Assembly: GCA_030017655.1 (NCBI GenBank) | Contig: JASEIM010000020.1 | Span: forward strand, 1-41,661 | Length of the DNA stretch: 41,661 bases | Origin: Methanobacterium sp. | GTDB taxonomy: Archaea; Methanobacteriota; Methanobacteria; Methanobacteriales; Methanobacteriaceae | Reading direction: 5' to 3' | In this document: in pieces, positions 1 to 8,931 of the stretch | Layout: each line of letters starts with the position of its first letter | Numbering within the stretch: position 1 is the stretch's first letter | Position numbers and translations under genes: made by a program | The notes under the pieces: generated by a model | The model's input: the letters and a program-made list of their open reading frames with translations, nothing else | Told to the model about the DNA's origin: nothing | Databases searched by the model: none

Positions 1-136
1 TCTCCTTTACTTTTTCTAAAGTATACTTGAATGAACTTCATATATAAATATTTTGAATTGAGCCGGATTTTGCCCATGAATCTAAATTAATAATCTAATG
101 GGAAAATAATATAAACTGGCCTTACCAACTAAGCAT

Positions 137-787
137 ATGGAAGTTGAAAATAACATAATTCTGGCACTTGATGTTTTAAATATGGATGATGCCTTGGGAA
201 TAGTTGAAAAAGTTTCAGATTACATAAATACCATTAAAATTGGATATCCTCTTGTTTTAAGTGAAGGACTTGAGTCAGTAACTTTTATTAAAGAGAATTT
301 CAACTGCAGAATAATCGCTGATTTTAAAGTTGCAGACATCCCGGAAACCAATGAAAAAATAGCCAATCTTACATTTGAAGCCGGAGCAGATGCAATAATT
401 GTCCATGGATTTGTAGGAGAAGACAGTGCAAAAGCCTGCATGGATTCAGCTAAAATATACAATAAAGAAATCTTCCTTTTAACTGAAATGTCTCATCCCG
501 GCGCTTCAATGTTTATCCAGAGACATACAGAAGAAATTGCTGAAATGGGCGTTAAATTGGGTATAGATAAATTTGTTGGCCCCTCAACTAAACTGGATCG
601 GCTTGAAAAAATTAGAAGTATTATAGGTGATGAATCATTCCTGATTTCTCCAGGAGTTGGAGCTCAGGGAGGAGATCCCAAAGATACATTAAAATTTGCC
701 GATGCTCTAATAGTTGGAAGGTCAATTTACCTTGCAGATGACCCTGAAAAAGCAGTTAAAGATATAATTACAAGAATTAGGCCTTAA
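137..787 (+). CDS. pyrF: Orotidine 5'-phosphate decarboxylase
   Basis: Catalyses the last step of UMP synthesis, decarboxylation of OMP, in the cytoplasm. The 216-residue length is that of the short archaeal form. The catalytic signature DFKVADIP lies at residues 62-69 and supplies the Asp-Lys-Asp charge network (D62, K64, D67). The phosphate-binding loop SPGVGAQGGD is at 171-180 and GRSIY follows at 194-198. No strong ribosome binding site precedes the ATG. The gene is monocistronic here and its 3' end overlaps the convergent membrane-protein gene by 11 bp. Family assignment is firm. Confidence 0.96.
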   Translation: MEVENNIILALDVLNMDDALGIVEKVSDYINTIKIGYPLVLSEGLESVTFIKENFNCRIIADFKVADIPETNEKIANLTFEAGADAIIVHGFVGEDSAKACMDSAKIYNKEIFLLTEMSHPGASMFIQRHTEEIAEMGVKLGIDKFVGPSTKLDRLEKIRSIIGDESFLISPGVGAQGGDPKDTLKFADALIVGRSIYLADDPEKAVKDIITRIRP

Positions 788-1385
788 AACCATCTGGATT
801 TTTAAATTTGTTATAAAATTTATCATAAATGGAATCAAATTTAATTCCAGCAAATTCATAAGCTATTTCAAATGTTAAAAATAGTATAAATGTTTGAACA
901 GCCATAAAATGAATTCCATAAATCTTGAAAGGCGGATAATAACTGCTCATAAGTCCCAAAAACGCTAAAACAAGAATTGTGGTTTTAAGCGCAAATCTGT
1001 ACTCGAAAAATGTTTCCAGTAATCTACTTTTTCTATATATCTTCTTATTATCGTTTCCAATTTCATCAATATAAGCCGCAATAGTACATATTATCACAGT
1101 TCCTATTCCAACTGCCGGAAAACCGAAAATAAATACAATTATCAGAAATATCATGGCTGTAACAATATGATTAATACAGTTTATCTTTTTTGCAAGGAAA
1201 GTTCCAATAAAAACTCCAAAGAATATATAAGCCGCATCTACGTTAATTGTCACTAAAAAACCGATCAATATCCCGCATAAAATCCCTGCAAGTATTCCAA
1301 GCTGCTTATTATTCTTTTTATCGTGCATATCGTCGGATATTTTCATCAAAAATCCTGATAATGGATAAAGAAGTATTTCTAACAC
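777..1385 (-). CDS. Polytopic membrane protein, unknown function
   Basis: A 202-residue integral membrane protein with about five hydrophobic segments (roughly residues 28-48, 50-66, 71-105, 132-148 and 158-176). The GTG start is supported by GGAG seven bases upstream; an ATG one base away is out of frame. A short acidic/basic stretch, SDDMHDKKNNK, follows the first hydrophobic piece and recalls Asp-rich metal-binding loops, but I cannot assign a family. It converges on pyrF with an 11-bp 3' overlap and lies just downstream of deoxyhypusine synthase on the same strand, so co-transcription with that gene is possible. Confidence 0.75.
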   Translation of the reverse strand: MLEILLYPLSGFLMKISDDMHDKKNNKQLGILAGILCGILIGFLVTINVDAAYIFFGVFIGTFLAKKINCINHIVTAMIFLIIVFIFGFPAVGIGTVIICTIAAYIDEIGNDNKKIYRKSRLLETFFEYRFALKTTILVLAFLGLMSSYYPPFKIYGIHFMAVQTFILFLTFEIAYEFAGIKFDSIYDKFYNKFKNPDGFKA

Positions 1386-1450
1386 ATTAACTCTCCTTAG
1401 AAAAAATTCAAATTATTTAAAAAATACTATGAAACTATTCAAAATTTTTG

Positions 1451-2362
1451 TTATCTTTGTTTATTTATAATTTCCCTTGCACCGGCAACCATCATTGGAA
1501 AAATAATGGTCACATCACCAACAACAGTTACAAGGTTTGAACCGGCTTTTGCCTTTGCCCATGATTTAGCTTCCTCTAAGGGCGCACCACTCAGACTTCC
1601 TGTTTCGCTTCTATCCATAGTAATTTGAATAGCAGCATCAACTCCTCCTTTAAGAAGATTGGATGCCAGAGCATAATGTTTGGGTAATCCACCACCGAGT
1701 AGAACTGCTGCAACTTTTTTTGAGCTAAAAACAATATCAGAAAGCTCGTGCATGTCTGCAACAGCGTCAAGGTGGAATTCTTTATCCTGGGTAAACATCC
1801 AGAGTTGCAGGCCGAGCATACTATCTATCAATCCTGGCGCATAAACAGGAACGCCTTTCTTGGCAGCAATTTTAAGTATTGAATTTTCATCATTTATGTT
1901 ATTTCCAATCTCAGTTAAAAATTCTCTTATAGAGATGATCTTCTTTTTCCCCGCAATTTTTCCTATAATTTCATTTATTTTGCTTTCAAATACTTCAAAA
2001 TCCTCGGATTTTGTATATAAGTCTCCTATTCTTCCCATTCCTTGCTCACATAATTCTTCATCATTGGCATGAATTCCCTTATAATGACTTCCTCCGAATG
2101 ATTCAACTAAATCATGGGTAATATTAGCTCCACTTGTTATTAAAACATCTATATAACCGTCATTTATTAGATCTGCAATTATTTTCCTGAGTCCTCCAGG
2201 TACAAGAGGACCTGCAGCGCTTAAAAAAACAGCAACATCATCATCTTTAATTGAATCAGCAAATAACTTTGTAGATTTGGCTAATTTTCCAGCGCCAAGA
2301 ACTCCTGATTTTTCCATTTCTTCTATTAGATCCAGAACGCTCATCTTGTCTTTGATACTCAT
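1451..2362 (-). CDS. dys: Deoxyhypusine synthase
   Basis: Transfers the aminobutyl group of spermidine to a lysine of translation factor aIF5A, the first step of hypusine formation. The 303-residue protein shows the family's NAD-binding features (VFLSAAGPLVPGG at 45-57, ITSGANITHDL at 75-85) and the active-site lysine K228 in GGGLPKHYAL, which forms the covalent enzyme-substrate imine in characterised homologues. MDRSETGSLSGA and GDVTIIFPMMVAG near the C terminus are also typical. No clear ribosome binding site precedes the ATG. A second in-frame ATG six codons later is an alternative start. Confidence 0.95.
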   Translation of the reverse strand: MSIKDKMSVLDLIEEMEKSGVLGAGKLAKSTKLFADSIKDDDVAVFLSAAGPLVPGGLRKIIADLINDGYIDVLITSGANITHDLVESFGGSHYKGIHANDEELCEQGMGRIGDLYTKSEDFEVFESKINEIIGKIAGKKKIISIREFLTEIGNNINDENSILKIAAKKGVPVYAPGLIDSMLGLQLWMFTQDKEFHLDAVADMHELSDIVFSSKKVAAVLLGGGLPKHYALASNLLKGGVDAAIQITMDRSETGSLSGAPLEEAKSWAKAKAGSNLVTVVGDVTIIFPMMVAGAREIINKQR

Positions 2363-2457
2363 ATGTTGAATTTTCAGTCTTTCACAACCTTATATAATCT
2401 TTAATTAAGAAATAAAAGATTTTATAATTAAAAATAATGGATTAGAAATAGAAAATA

Positions 2458-3339
2458 TTATTTTATACCTGCAATTTTATCTAAAAGATCTGTCCTTGTA
2501 ACAATTCCTACAGGGATTTTATTCTCGTCTACAACTATAAGCCGACCGATCTTAAATTTGTTCATGATTTCAATGGCATCAGAAATCATCAAATCTTTTT
2601 CCACAGTAATTATGTGCTTTGACATTATTTCCATCACTTTAGAACTATCATTCTTATCAGCAATGGCTTTTGTTATGTCGCTTTGGGTTAAAATTCCCAT
2701 AACTTCGTGGTCTTCAATTACAGGTGCGCCTTCAATTCCTTTACTTGATAATATTTCAGCAGCTTCTTCTATACCCATATTGGGCCGTAATGTTATAAGA
2801 TCATGGCTTGCAACGTCAATTACAGTTTTATGGGGGATACTTCTTATGCTTGTGGTGTCAAGCAGCAAAAGATTATCCATATCATCTCTTCCAACAACCA
2901 TTCCATTCACTACCAGTTTGTTTACTGGTGTTGGGCCGACTCTTATCTTATCTCCAAGATCAAGCTGTTTTATGTTACCCACAACCTTTATTGCTGCTTC
3001 GCATTCACCGGGGTGTGGAATACTTGTAAATTCTATCCTTGCCACATTTAAGTCTCTTACCTCTTCTCCATCTTTAAATATGGGCACAAGGGCTTCTTTA
3101 TCAGTAGAAGTAATATTTAGAGTATGATATGCTTCTATTGTTGGTTTATACCCGCCTCTCGGACCTGGAACGCCTTTAACAAGACCTAAACTTCTTAAAG
3201 ATTGCATTTGGTTCCTTATTGTCCCGGGATTACGGTTCATTATATCGGCAATTTCCTCTCCTTTAATAGATTTGCCCTTTGAATTTCTATATAAATTTAT
3301 TAAACTTTGCAGTATTTCCTTCTGCACAGAAGTGAGCAT
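2458..3339 (-). CDS. HTH/CBS-domain transcriptional regulator
   Basis: A 293-residue two-part protein. An N-terminal winged-helix-like segment (about residues 1-70; KGEEIADIMNRNPGTIRNQM is the likely recognition region) is followed by a linker domain and a pair of CBS motifs at about 175-293 (ITLRPNMGIEEAAEIL; GILTQSDITKAIADK; GIVTRTDLLDKI). CBS pairs usually bind adenosyl ligands, so this is probably a DNA-binding regulator sensing a nucleotide or SAM-like ligand. I place the start at the ATG at 3339, preceded by GGGTGG, not at the GTG nine bases upstream that lies inside that ribosome binding site. Its promoter region closely resembles that of the next gene upstream (see findings). Confidence 0.85.
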   Translation of the reverse strand: MLTSVQKEILQSLINLYRNSKGKSIKGEEIADIMNRNPGTIRNQMQSLRSLGLVKGVPGPRGGYKPTIEAYHTLNITSTDKEALVPIFKDGEEVRDLNVARIEFTSIPHPGECEAAIKVVGNIKQLDLGDKIRVGPTPVNKLVVNGMVVGRDDMDNLLLLDTTSIRSIPHKTVIDVASHDLITLRPNMGIEEAAEILSSKGIEGAPVIEDHEVMGILTQSDITKAIADKNDSSKVMEIMSKHIITVEKDLMISDAIEIMNKFKIGRLIVVDENKIPVGIVTRTDLLDKIAGIK

Positions 3340-3352
3340 GAAGACCACCCTA

Positions 3353-3412
3353 AATATTTCTTAATTATTTATAATTATAATTAATTATCTATCATGATTA
3401 TGGATATATAAA
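3353..3412 (-). promoter_or_regulatory. Promoter region of the CBS regulator, near-duplicate of 3834-3892
   Basis: Read on the minus strand it starts with a TATA-like TTATATAT, then a dyad ATCATGAT-type core followed by GATAGAT and an AT-only tract. Nearly the same series, with a two-base length difference in the AT tract, precedes the small gene at 3556-3774. The palindromic core suggests a protein-binding site; autoregulation by the neighbouring HTH/CBS protein is inference. Confidence 0.5.
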
Positions 3413-3555
3413 TCTTTATATTTTAATGAAAATTATAACAAGATTTTCAAAAATCAGCACAATCTAAAGGTTGATTGTTTAATAATTTATAAAATTTAGG
3501 ATGTAGGATTATGGTATAATTTTATTATTCTTTAAACTAAATGTGATATCAATAA

Positions 3556-3774
3556 TTATTTACTATAAACTTTAGCATTATTTTCTTTCTCTAGAATCAT
3601 TTTTGTTGTAATTACACTTTTTGCACGGAAAAGAAGCTCATTATTTCCTTCAGATTTTATTTTTGCTTCAATTTTTTCAAGTAATTTTTGTAATTCGTTG
3701 CTATTACAGTTATATGCTTTATCTAATAATTCTTCTGGGTTATCATCTGTTTTATCTGCTCTTTTGAATTTCAT
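3556..3774 (-). CDS. Small charged hypothetical protein
   Basis: 72 residues, Lys/Glu/Asn-rich, predicted largely helical (ELLDKAYNCNSNELQKLLEK and LLFRAKSVITTKMILEKEN). AAAGGT sits seven bases before the ATG, a good ribosome binding site. No family recognised; no membrane segment or metal motif is visible. Its upstream region repeats the promoter region of the HTH/CBS regulator gene downstream on the same strand, which suggests the two are co-regulated. Real coding status is supported by the ribosome binding site and promoter rather than by homology. Confidence 0.6.
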   Translation of the reverse strand: MKFKRADKTDDNPEELLDKAYNCNSNELQKLLEKIEAKIKSEGNNELLFRAKSVITTKMILEKENNAKVYSK

Positions 3775-3833
3775 AGTTTTACCTTTCGAATTGTAAATGC
3801 ACTAATTGTGTTTTATTTCTTAAAATAAGCTCG

Positions 3834-3892
3834 TATATGTCTTAATAATTAGAATTATAATTATAAATCTATCATGGTTATACATATATAAT
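3834..3892 (-). promoter_or_regulatory. Promoter region of the small gene, near-duplicate of 3353-3412
   Basis: On the minus strand this has TTATATAT, then CCATGATAGAT and an AT-rich tract ending AATTATTAAGA, in the same order and spacing as the copy ahead of the CBS regulator. It ends about 60 bp before the ATG at 3774. Between this element and the histidine kinase at 4156 the DNA carries no gene; it holds the inverted repeat listed at 4011-4078. Confidence 0.5.
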
Positions 3893-4010
3893 TGTTTTCA
3901 TTATAGTCAAAAGATTGATAAAACTATTAAAATAAACTAATTAAATAATAAGTATGGTCAGCAGTCATTCTATTAAGGTTTTTTCTTTTATTTACTTGAT
4001 AATAACTTCT

Positions 4011-4078
4011 TTTTATTGATTTAGCCTTGTTTTGTTTTCTTGAACTTATTGATTCTAATCTTTTCTAAATCAATAAAA
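4011..4078. repeat. Perfect 14-bp inverted repeat with 40-bp spacer
   Basis: TTTTATTGATTTAG at 4011-4024 is exactly complementary to CTAAATCAATAAAA at 4065-4078. The pair lies 77 bp before the histidine kinase start, so it could be a transcript hairpin in a long leader, a paired operator, or a terminator between divergent units. Function unknown. Confidence 0.6.
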
Positions 4079-4155
4079 GATTTTTATAAAATTTTAGGGG
4101 AGATTTTACAAATTATTATTTATTACTTCTGATTTAATATTAGTAGGGGATTCCC

Positions 4156-6111
4156 ATGGATGATTATATTAAATCTTTAATTTCAACAGATATTGAATTT
4201 TTAGACATATTTGAGCATATGGAAGAGAGAATAAGTATTTTTGAACCGGTTTATAATGAAAAAGGCGGAATTGAGGACTTAATTATTAAATATGTTAATA
4301 AACCTCTTGAATTTGCTGATCGACCTGTTGAAAAGATTATTGGAAGAAAGATCAGCGACGTACTTGGATATGAAAATATGAAACCATATTTGGAAATAGC
4401 AAAGAAAATTGCTCCTAAAAGAGAAAGTATAAAATTTGAACATTATTATCCTCCAAAGGACAAGTATTATTTAACTTCCGCGTTTTTAACTCCAGATGGT
4501 TATTATATTGCTCTTAGCATGGATATTACCGAACAAAAAATATCAAGAGAAAAATTAGAAAGCTCAAAACAGATTTTAGGAAATATACTTGAAAATTTTC
4601 CGGGAGTTGTATTCTGGAAAGATACTGATTCGGCATATTTAGGATGCAATAAAAACTTTGCCCGGGCTGCAGGGCTTGAGAATCCATTAGAAATTGTGGG
4701 AAAAACTGATTATGAACTTCCATGGGCAAAAACAGAGGCTGAAGCTTATCGTGCTGATGATCAATATGTTATGGAAAGTAAAATGCCAAAATTAAATATA
4801 GTCGAAACACAGCTTCAATTTGGAGGACGCTTAGCATGGTTTAATACAAGTAAAGTCCCTTTATTTGACTCTAATGGGGAAGTGATTGGAGTTCTCGGTG
4901 TTTCAAATGATATCACTGATCTAAAACAAACCGAAGAAGAATTAATACAGGCGCGTGACCATTTAGAAGATCAGGTTAAAAAGCAGACTGTTAAACTTCA
5001 AGAGGCTTATGACTCATTAAAAGAAAGTGAATCTCAGTTTAGAACTCTTGCAGAAAATTCCCCTGATCTTATTATCAGGGTTAACAGTGATTTAAAATAT
5101 TTATATGTTAATTCCACAATCGAAGAGATTTTAGGGAATCCTCCAGAATTCTATATTGGAAAAAATATTGAGGAAATTGGATTACCGTCGAAATATATAT
5201 CCTATTTTAGGGAAAATTATTTAAAAATTTTTAAAACTGGAGAAGAAATACACGATGAATATGAATTTCCAACAATTAAAGGATTAAGATTCTTTAAAAC
5301 TTCCGTAGTTCCTGAATATAATACAAAAGGCGAAATTGAAACTGCTTTAACTTTAACCCGCGATATTACTGAAAGAAAAGAAATGGAAGATAATTTAAAA
5401 GAACTTGTAAGTGAATTAGAACGTTCTAATGAAGAACTGCAGCAATTTGCATACATTATTAGTCATGACCTTCAGGAGCCCCTTAGAACAGTTACCAGCT
5501 TTACTCAACTTCTCGAAATGCGTTATAAAGGTAAATTAGACAGGGATGCCGATGAATTTATGGGTTATATCGTGGATGGTAGTTCCCGTATGAAACAGAT
5601 GATCCAGGATTTACTTGAATATTCGCGTGTTACTACTAAAGGGGGCAAATTTGCTGAAATAGATGCCGAAGAGGTCCTTAAACTGACTCTTTCTAATTTA
5701 AAAGTTGTTATCAACGAGAATAGTGCAAAAATTACTCATGATCCACTTCCCACAGTTATGGCTGATGATAAACAACTCCAAAGAGTTTTCCAAAACCTTA
5801 TTTTGAATGCTATTAAATTTAAAAAGCATGATGAGCCTCCAGAAATCCATATCTCAGCAGATAAGGATTCTGAAAATAATGGGTATGTATTCAGTGTGCA
5901 GGATAATGGTATTGGAATTGAAAAGCAATATTTTGACCGTATTTTTACCATATTTCAAAGATTACATACTAGAGATGAATATGAAGGTACTGGCATTGGT
6001 TTGGCAGTAGTTAAAAGAATAATAGAACGTCATGGTGGAAAAATCTGGGTTGAATCAGATCTTGGTAAAGGTTCTACTTTTTATTTTACACTACCTTTCG
6101 ACATTTCATAG
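4156..6111 (+). CDS. Soluble three-PAS sensor histidine kinase
   Basis: 651 residues with no membrane segment. Three PAS-like domains lie at about 15-128, 138-258 and 293-408, with a coiled coil near 258-290 between the second and third. The HisKA dimerisation domain follows; the phosphoacceptor is H437 in SHDLQEPLR. The ATPase domain has its N box around N547/N551 (NLILNAIKF), G1 DNGIGI at 583-588, F box FTIFQRL near 597-603 and G2 GTGIGL at 611-616. AGGGG precedes the ATG. No response regulator is adjacent, so it is an orphan whose partner must lie elsewhere. As a cytoplasmic sensor it probably reads an internal cue such as redox state or a small ligand; the ligand is not predictable. Confidence 0.93.
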   Translation: MDDYIKSLISTDIEFLDIFEHMEERISIFEPVYNEKGGIEDLIIKYVNKPLEFADRPVEKIIGRKISDVLGYENMKPYLEIAKKIAPKRESIKFEHYYPPKDKYYLTSAFLTPDGYYIALSMDITEQKISREKLESSKQILGNILENFPGVVFWKDTDSAYLGCNKNFARAAGLENPLEIVGKTDYELPWAKTEAEAYRADDQYVMESKMPKLNIVETQLQFGGRLAWFNTSKVPLFDSNGEVIGVLGVSNDITDLKQTEEELIQARDHLEDQVKKQTVKLQEAYDSLKESESQFRTLAENSPDLIIRVNSDLKYLYVNSTIEEILGNPPEFYIGKNIEEIGLPSKYISYFRENYLKIFKTGEEIHDEYEFPTIKGLRFFKTSVVPEYNTKGEIETALTLTRDITERKEMEDNLKELVSELERSNEELQQFAYIISHDLQEPLRTVTSFTQLLEMRYKGKLDRDADEFMGYIVDGSSRMKQMIQDLLEYSRVTTKGGKFAEIDAEEVLKLTLSNLKVVINENSAKITHDPLPTVMADDKQLQRVFQNLILNAIKFKKHDEPPEIHISADKDSENNGYVFSVQDNGIGIEKQYFDRIFTIFQRLHTRDEYEGTGIGLAVVKRIIERHGGKIWVESDLGKGSTFYFTLPFDIS

Positions 6112-6135
6112 CTTTGAAACTTTATTTAAGCCCAT

Positions 6136-6152
6136 AAATCTCTAAGAGATTT
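6136..6152. terminator. Short hairpin after histidine kinase gene
   Basis: AAATCTC and GAGATTT form a 7-bp perfect stem with a 3-nt TAA loop, 24 bases after the kinase stop codon. It could end or stabilise the transcript. Archaeal termination usually relies on T-tracts, so the hairpin may serve mRNA stability instead. Confidence 0.35.
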
Positions 6153-6220
6153 CTGACGCTTCCTATAGAAAATAAAAGTGAAACTATTTTTTTAAATCAG
6201 TTTTAATGGATGGTTAATTG

Positions 6221-6559
6221 TTAAAATAGCACTTTTTTTAGTTCTTCCAGATTTTTTGAAATGAAAGGTGCTGCTTTAGGATCTGCCAGTATTTTCAACT
6301 GTTCTTTACGCGTATCTATATAAGCATTGTTTAAAATCTCTTGAAGCTCTGGAACTGGCATTTTAATTACTTTTCTGATTTTTGCAATTTCCTCCGATGA
6401 AAGCTGGCTTTTATAATCTTCTATCTGTGATTGGAAGTTTTTTACTACATTTGAATTTGTAGATACTACAGTTTTTAATATAATTGCTGGAACCTTAATC
6501 AGTTGATCCAGTGCTTCTAAAACATCATTTTCATTTATTTCTACTTCCTTCTGGCTCAT
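6221..6559 (-). CDS. Helical hypothetical protein
   Basis: 112 residues from the ATG at 6559, which has GGAG nine bases upstream; a TTG six codons earlier is open but would lie across that site. The protein is charged and helical (VLEALDQLIKVPAIILK; SSEEIAKIRKVIKMPVPELQEIL; ISKNLEELKKVLF), without Cys pairs or membrane segments. I do not recognise the family. It converges on the histidine kinase gene at 4156 and starts a run of short genes of unknown function. Confidence 0.6.
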   Translation of the reverse strand: MSQKEVEINENDVLEALDQLIKVPAIILKTVVSTNSNVVKNFQSQIEDYKSQLSSEEIAKIRKVIKMPVPELQEILNNAYIDTRKEQLKILADPKAAPFISKNLEELKKVLF

Positions 6560-6828
6560 TGTAATACTCTCCAACAAATCAATTTTTAATACAATTCTTT
6601 AGTTTTTCAGCTTTAGGGAGATAATTCTCATTATTTCATTCTAAAAGAATTTTGATAATCTTTTTGTTAGTAAATAAATTAAAGGTTTGGAAAAAATTAG
6701 TATAAGCATTTGCAAATATCAAAAGCATTTTCTAGAGATTCCATTAACACAGTTTGAAATCAATATATCTAAAATTATTTTAATAAAAATCGACCAAAAA
6801 ATAAAGTAATATAGTAACGGTGATTTTT

Positions 6829-6972
6829 ATGATAGTTGAAAGTGTAAAATGTGGAAGATGTGAAAAATGGTTTAAAAGGGAAATACTGGAAAATAAGGAT
6901 ATCAAAGAATCAGGAAAAGTTAAAGAATATCTCTGCCCTGAATGCGACGAAGAAATAAAGAAAAAAGAATAA
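6829..6972 (+). CDS. 47-residue zinc-ribbon protein
   Basis: A short gene with GGTGAT four bases before its ATG. The product has CGRC at residues 8-11 and CPEC at 36-39, a two-knuckle zinc ribbon that would bind one Zn(II), followed by a Lys-rich tail. Such tiny ribbons are common in methanogens and may act in transcription, translation or protein contacts; no specific role can be given. It is flanked by minus-strand genes on both sides and is probably transcribed alone. Confidence 0.65.
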   Translation: MIVESVKCGRCEKWFKREILENKDIKESGKVKEYLCPECDEEIKKKE

Positions 6973-7009
6973 TATCTAATTTAAATCTTAAAAAATTAAA
7001 AATAACATT

Positions 7010-7252
7010 TTAATGAATTAAACTGGTTCGAAAGTCACTAAAATGCAAATGAATTCTTAATGAATTCATTTTTCTCAATGCGGGTTTTAAATCAATGTGC
7101 ATAGATTTTTCGAGCCCTTTAATTTTTTCTTTGGCTTCTCTAACTCTTTGCACAATTTCTATTATCTCTGCAGGTTCAAGATAGTCCCATAGTGATTTAT
7201 CGTATCTGAGTTTAGCTATGATGTTCCACCAGTTTACTGAATTTTTTTTCAT
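7010..7252 (-). CDS. 'NWW' family hypothetical protein, copy 1
   Basis: 80 residues, paralogous to the protein at 12127-12414. Both share VNWWNII near the N terminus, WDYLEPAEIIE, VQR and EAKEKIKGL, then diverge toward the C terminus. GGAGGT lies eight bases before the ATG, and this leader matches that of the paralogue. The conserved Trp-rich head and helical middle suggest a small DNA- or protein-binding module, but I know no family. Copy 1 has lost the basic C-terminal tail that copy 2 carries. Confidence 0.65.
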   Translation of the reverse strand: MKKNSVNWWNIIAKLRYDKSLWDYLEPAEIIEIVQRVREAKEKIKGLEKSMHIDLKPALRKMNSLRIHLHFSDFRTSLIH

Positions 7253-8138
7253 ATCTATCTACCTCCATAGATTTTTATGAATATAATAAAAATTATCAAA
7301 ATCACGATGTAATATATGTAAAATAATTAATTAGTATAATAGATGCAAATCAAGAATATAGTATTCTATTAGATTTAAATCATTAATAAGCTTTTCTATA
7401 CTATTATAATAAAATATTACTTATTTAATTACATTATTACTCCTTATAAATTATCTTTAGTAATATTATTATTTATTCTTCATCTTTTAGCAATATGCAT
7501 GGTGTTTCATTATTTAGAAATAATAAGTTCGTAATTTTACTCAATATTAAAACATTACTGCATGTAAATTGTTCTTATCGCAAAAATAACACTTTACATT
7601 TAAATCTGATCTAAAATTTAAAGATAAATGTTTATTTTCAATTTTTTTTATTAAAATAAGTATTTAATTGACTTTGGGAGTGGTCCGGTACTCCTTAGAA
7701 AAATATAGCTGTAGAGTTATAGCAAGGAGTACCACTATATTATATTATTTTTCAAGGATTTAAATTAAACGGTTTAATGTGAAAATAATCACATTCTATT
7801 TATATATTAAGTTATAAATAGTTATTACATAATATTATTTAGTATAAGGCTTATTTTTTGGCTTTAATAATCAATTCACATAGATTATAACTTTTAATGA
7901 TTGTTTTTATCTGATTAAATGAATTATGGTGATTTAATTCCTTTTAATATGCCTTAAAGCATTTTTGATTCTTAATTGTTTATATTTAATAAAATATTTC
8001 CATTTAATTTATTCATTTTTAATAAAACGGTGGCTGATGTTGGTCTATTTGGTGATTATGCTTCATATTATTATGTTTTAATATTAAAATCATATAAAAG
8101 GCTTATTTATAACTTTTGAGTTTAAATAACTACTTGAT
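7253..8138. other. Long AT-rich intergenic stretch
   Basis: 886 bp without a convincing gene on either strand. The only clear structure is the inverted repeat at 7679-7736, which stands out by its higher GC content. The last 60 bp hold the weak promoter/leader of nucS. I see no tRNA, sRNA box pair or repeat array. Confidence 0.6.
7679..7736. ncRNA. Structured two-stem element, possible small RNA
   Basis: The right arm AAGGAGTACCACT (7724-7736) is the exact complement of the left arm AGTGGT...ACTCCTT (7679-7696) once a 5-nt CCGGT bulge is removed. Inside it TATAGCT (7704-7710) and AGTTATA (7715-7721) pair around a GTAG loop with one G-U wobble. The G-U pair favours an RNA fold over a DNA site. 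Could be a small RNA, a leader structure or the remnant of a mobile element's paired ends; direction is not determinable. Confidence 0.4.
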
Positions 8139-8894
8139 ATGAAAATTAAAGTGAAACAAAACCCTGAATCTGTAGAATTAATAGATTTTCTAAATGAGGC
8201 TTTATCTAAAAGGGCATTTATAATACTTGTATCTTGCTGCAGAATTAAATATAGAGGAAGAGCTACAAGTAGATTGGGCTTGGGAGATAGGACAATCGTA
8301 ATAAAGTCTGATGGGTCCTTTTTAATACATCAAGATTATAATTTAGAACCTGTAAACTGGCAGCCTCCAAACTGTAAGTTTCAGGCAGTAATCAATGAAA
8401 ATAAAGTATATATTACAGGATTTAGGAGAAATCCTCATGAATCATTGGAAGTAGAAATAAAAAAGACATATCTGGCTTCTTATCATGTTGGAAAGGATAC
8501 TAAAACCCTTGAGTTAGCAGGTTATGAAGAAGATATGAGAGATCTGATTTTTAGAGAACCCAGTTTAATTGAAAAAGGATTTAGGCCTACTTCTAGAGAA
8601 TATGCAGTTAATAATGGATTTATAGATATTTTAGGTAAAGATAGTAGCGGTAATTTAGTTATAATTGAACTAAAAAGCAGGCGTGCAGGAGTAAATGCTG
8701 TAAAGCAGTTAAAAAGGTATTTCGATGATTTTAAAGATCATAAAGAGTTTGTAAGGGGAATTCTGGTAGCCCCATCAATTACTGAAGATGCAATGGTCCT
8801 TCTTGAAAAATATCAGATGGAATTTAAAGAATTGGAACCTCCAAGAGAGCTCAATCCGGAAAGAACTTTGACTCTGGACTTTTTTAAAAAATGA
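8139..8894 (+). CDS. nucS: Endonuclease NucS/EndoMS
   Basis: 251-residue member of the archaeal/actinobacterial NucS family, which cuts mismatched (EndoMS) or branched DNA and works with the sliding clamp. An N-terminal DNA-binding half (1-125) is followed by a RecB-like nuclease half with GFIDILGKD (160-168; D163) and IIELKSRR (175-182; E177, K179), the D...ExK catalytic core. The C-terminal TLTLDFFKK is in the place where homologues bear a PCNA-binding peptide, though it is not a perfect PIP box. In Methanobacteriales this would be a mismatch-repair enzyme. The ribosome binding site is weak. Confidence 0.93.
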   Translation: MKIKVKQNPESVELIDFLNEALSKRAFIILVSCCRIKYRGRATSRLGLGDRTIVIKSDGSFLIHQDYNLEPVNWQPPNCKFQAVINENKVYITGFRRNPHESLEVEIKKTYLASYHVGKDTKTLELAGYEEDMRDLIFREPSLIEKGFRPTSREYAVNNGFIDILGKDSSGNLVIIELKSRRAGVNAVKQLKRYFDDFKDHKEFVRGILVAPSITEDAMVLLEKYQMEFKELEPPRELNPERTLTLDFFKK

Positions 8895-8931
8895 AGAATA
8901 TTGATCACCTGTAAAATGTATGATGGGTAAA

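Noticed and set aside
2558..3127. 189-codon plus-strand frame opposite the CBS regulator
   Set aside because: It lies entirely opposite a gene with clear domain motifs; the frame is open only because of the codon use on the other strand.
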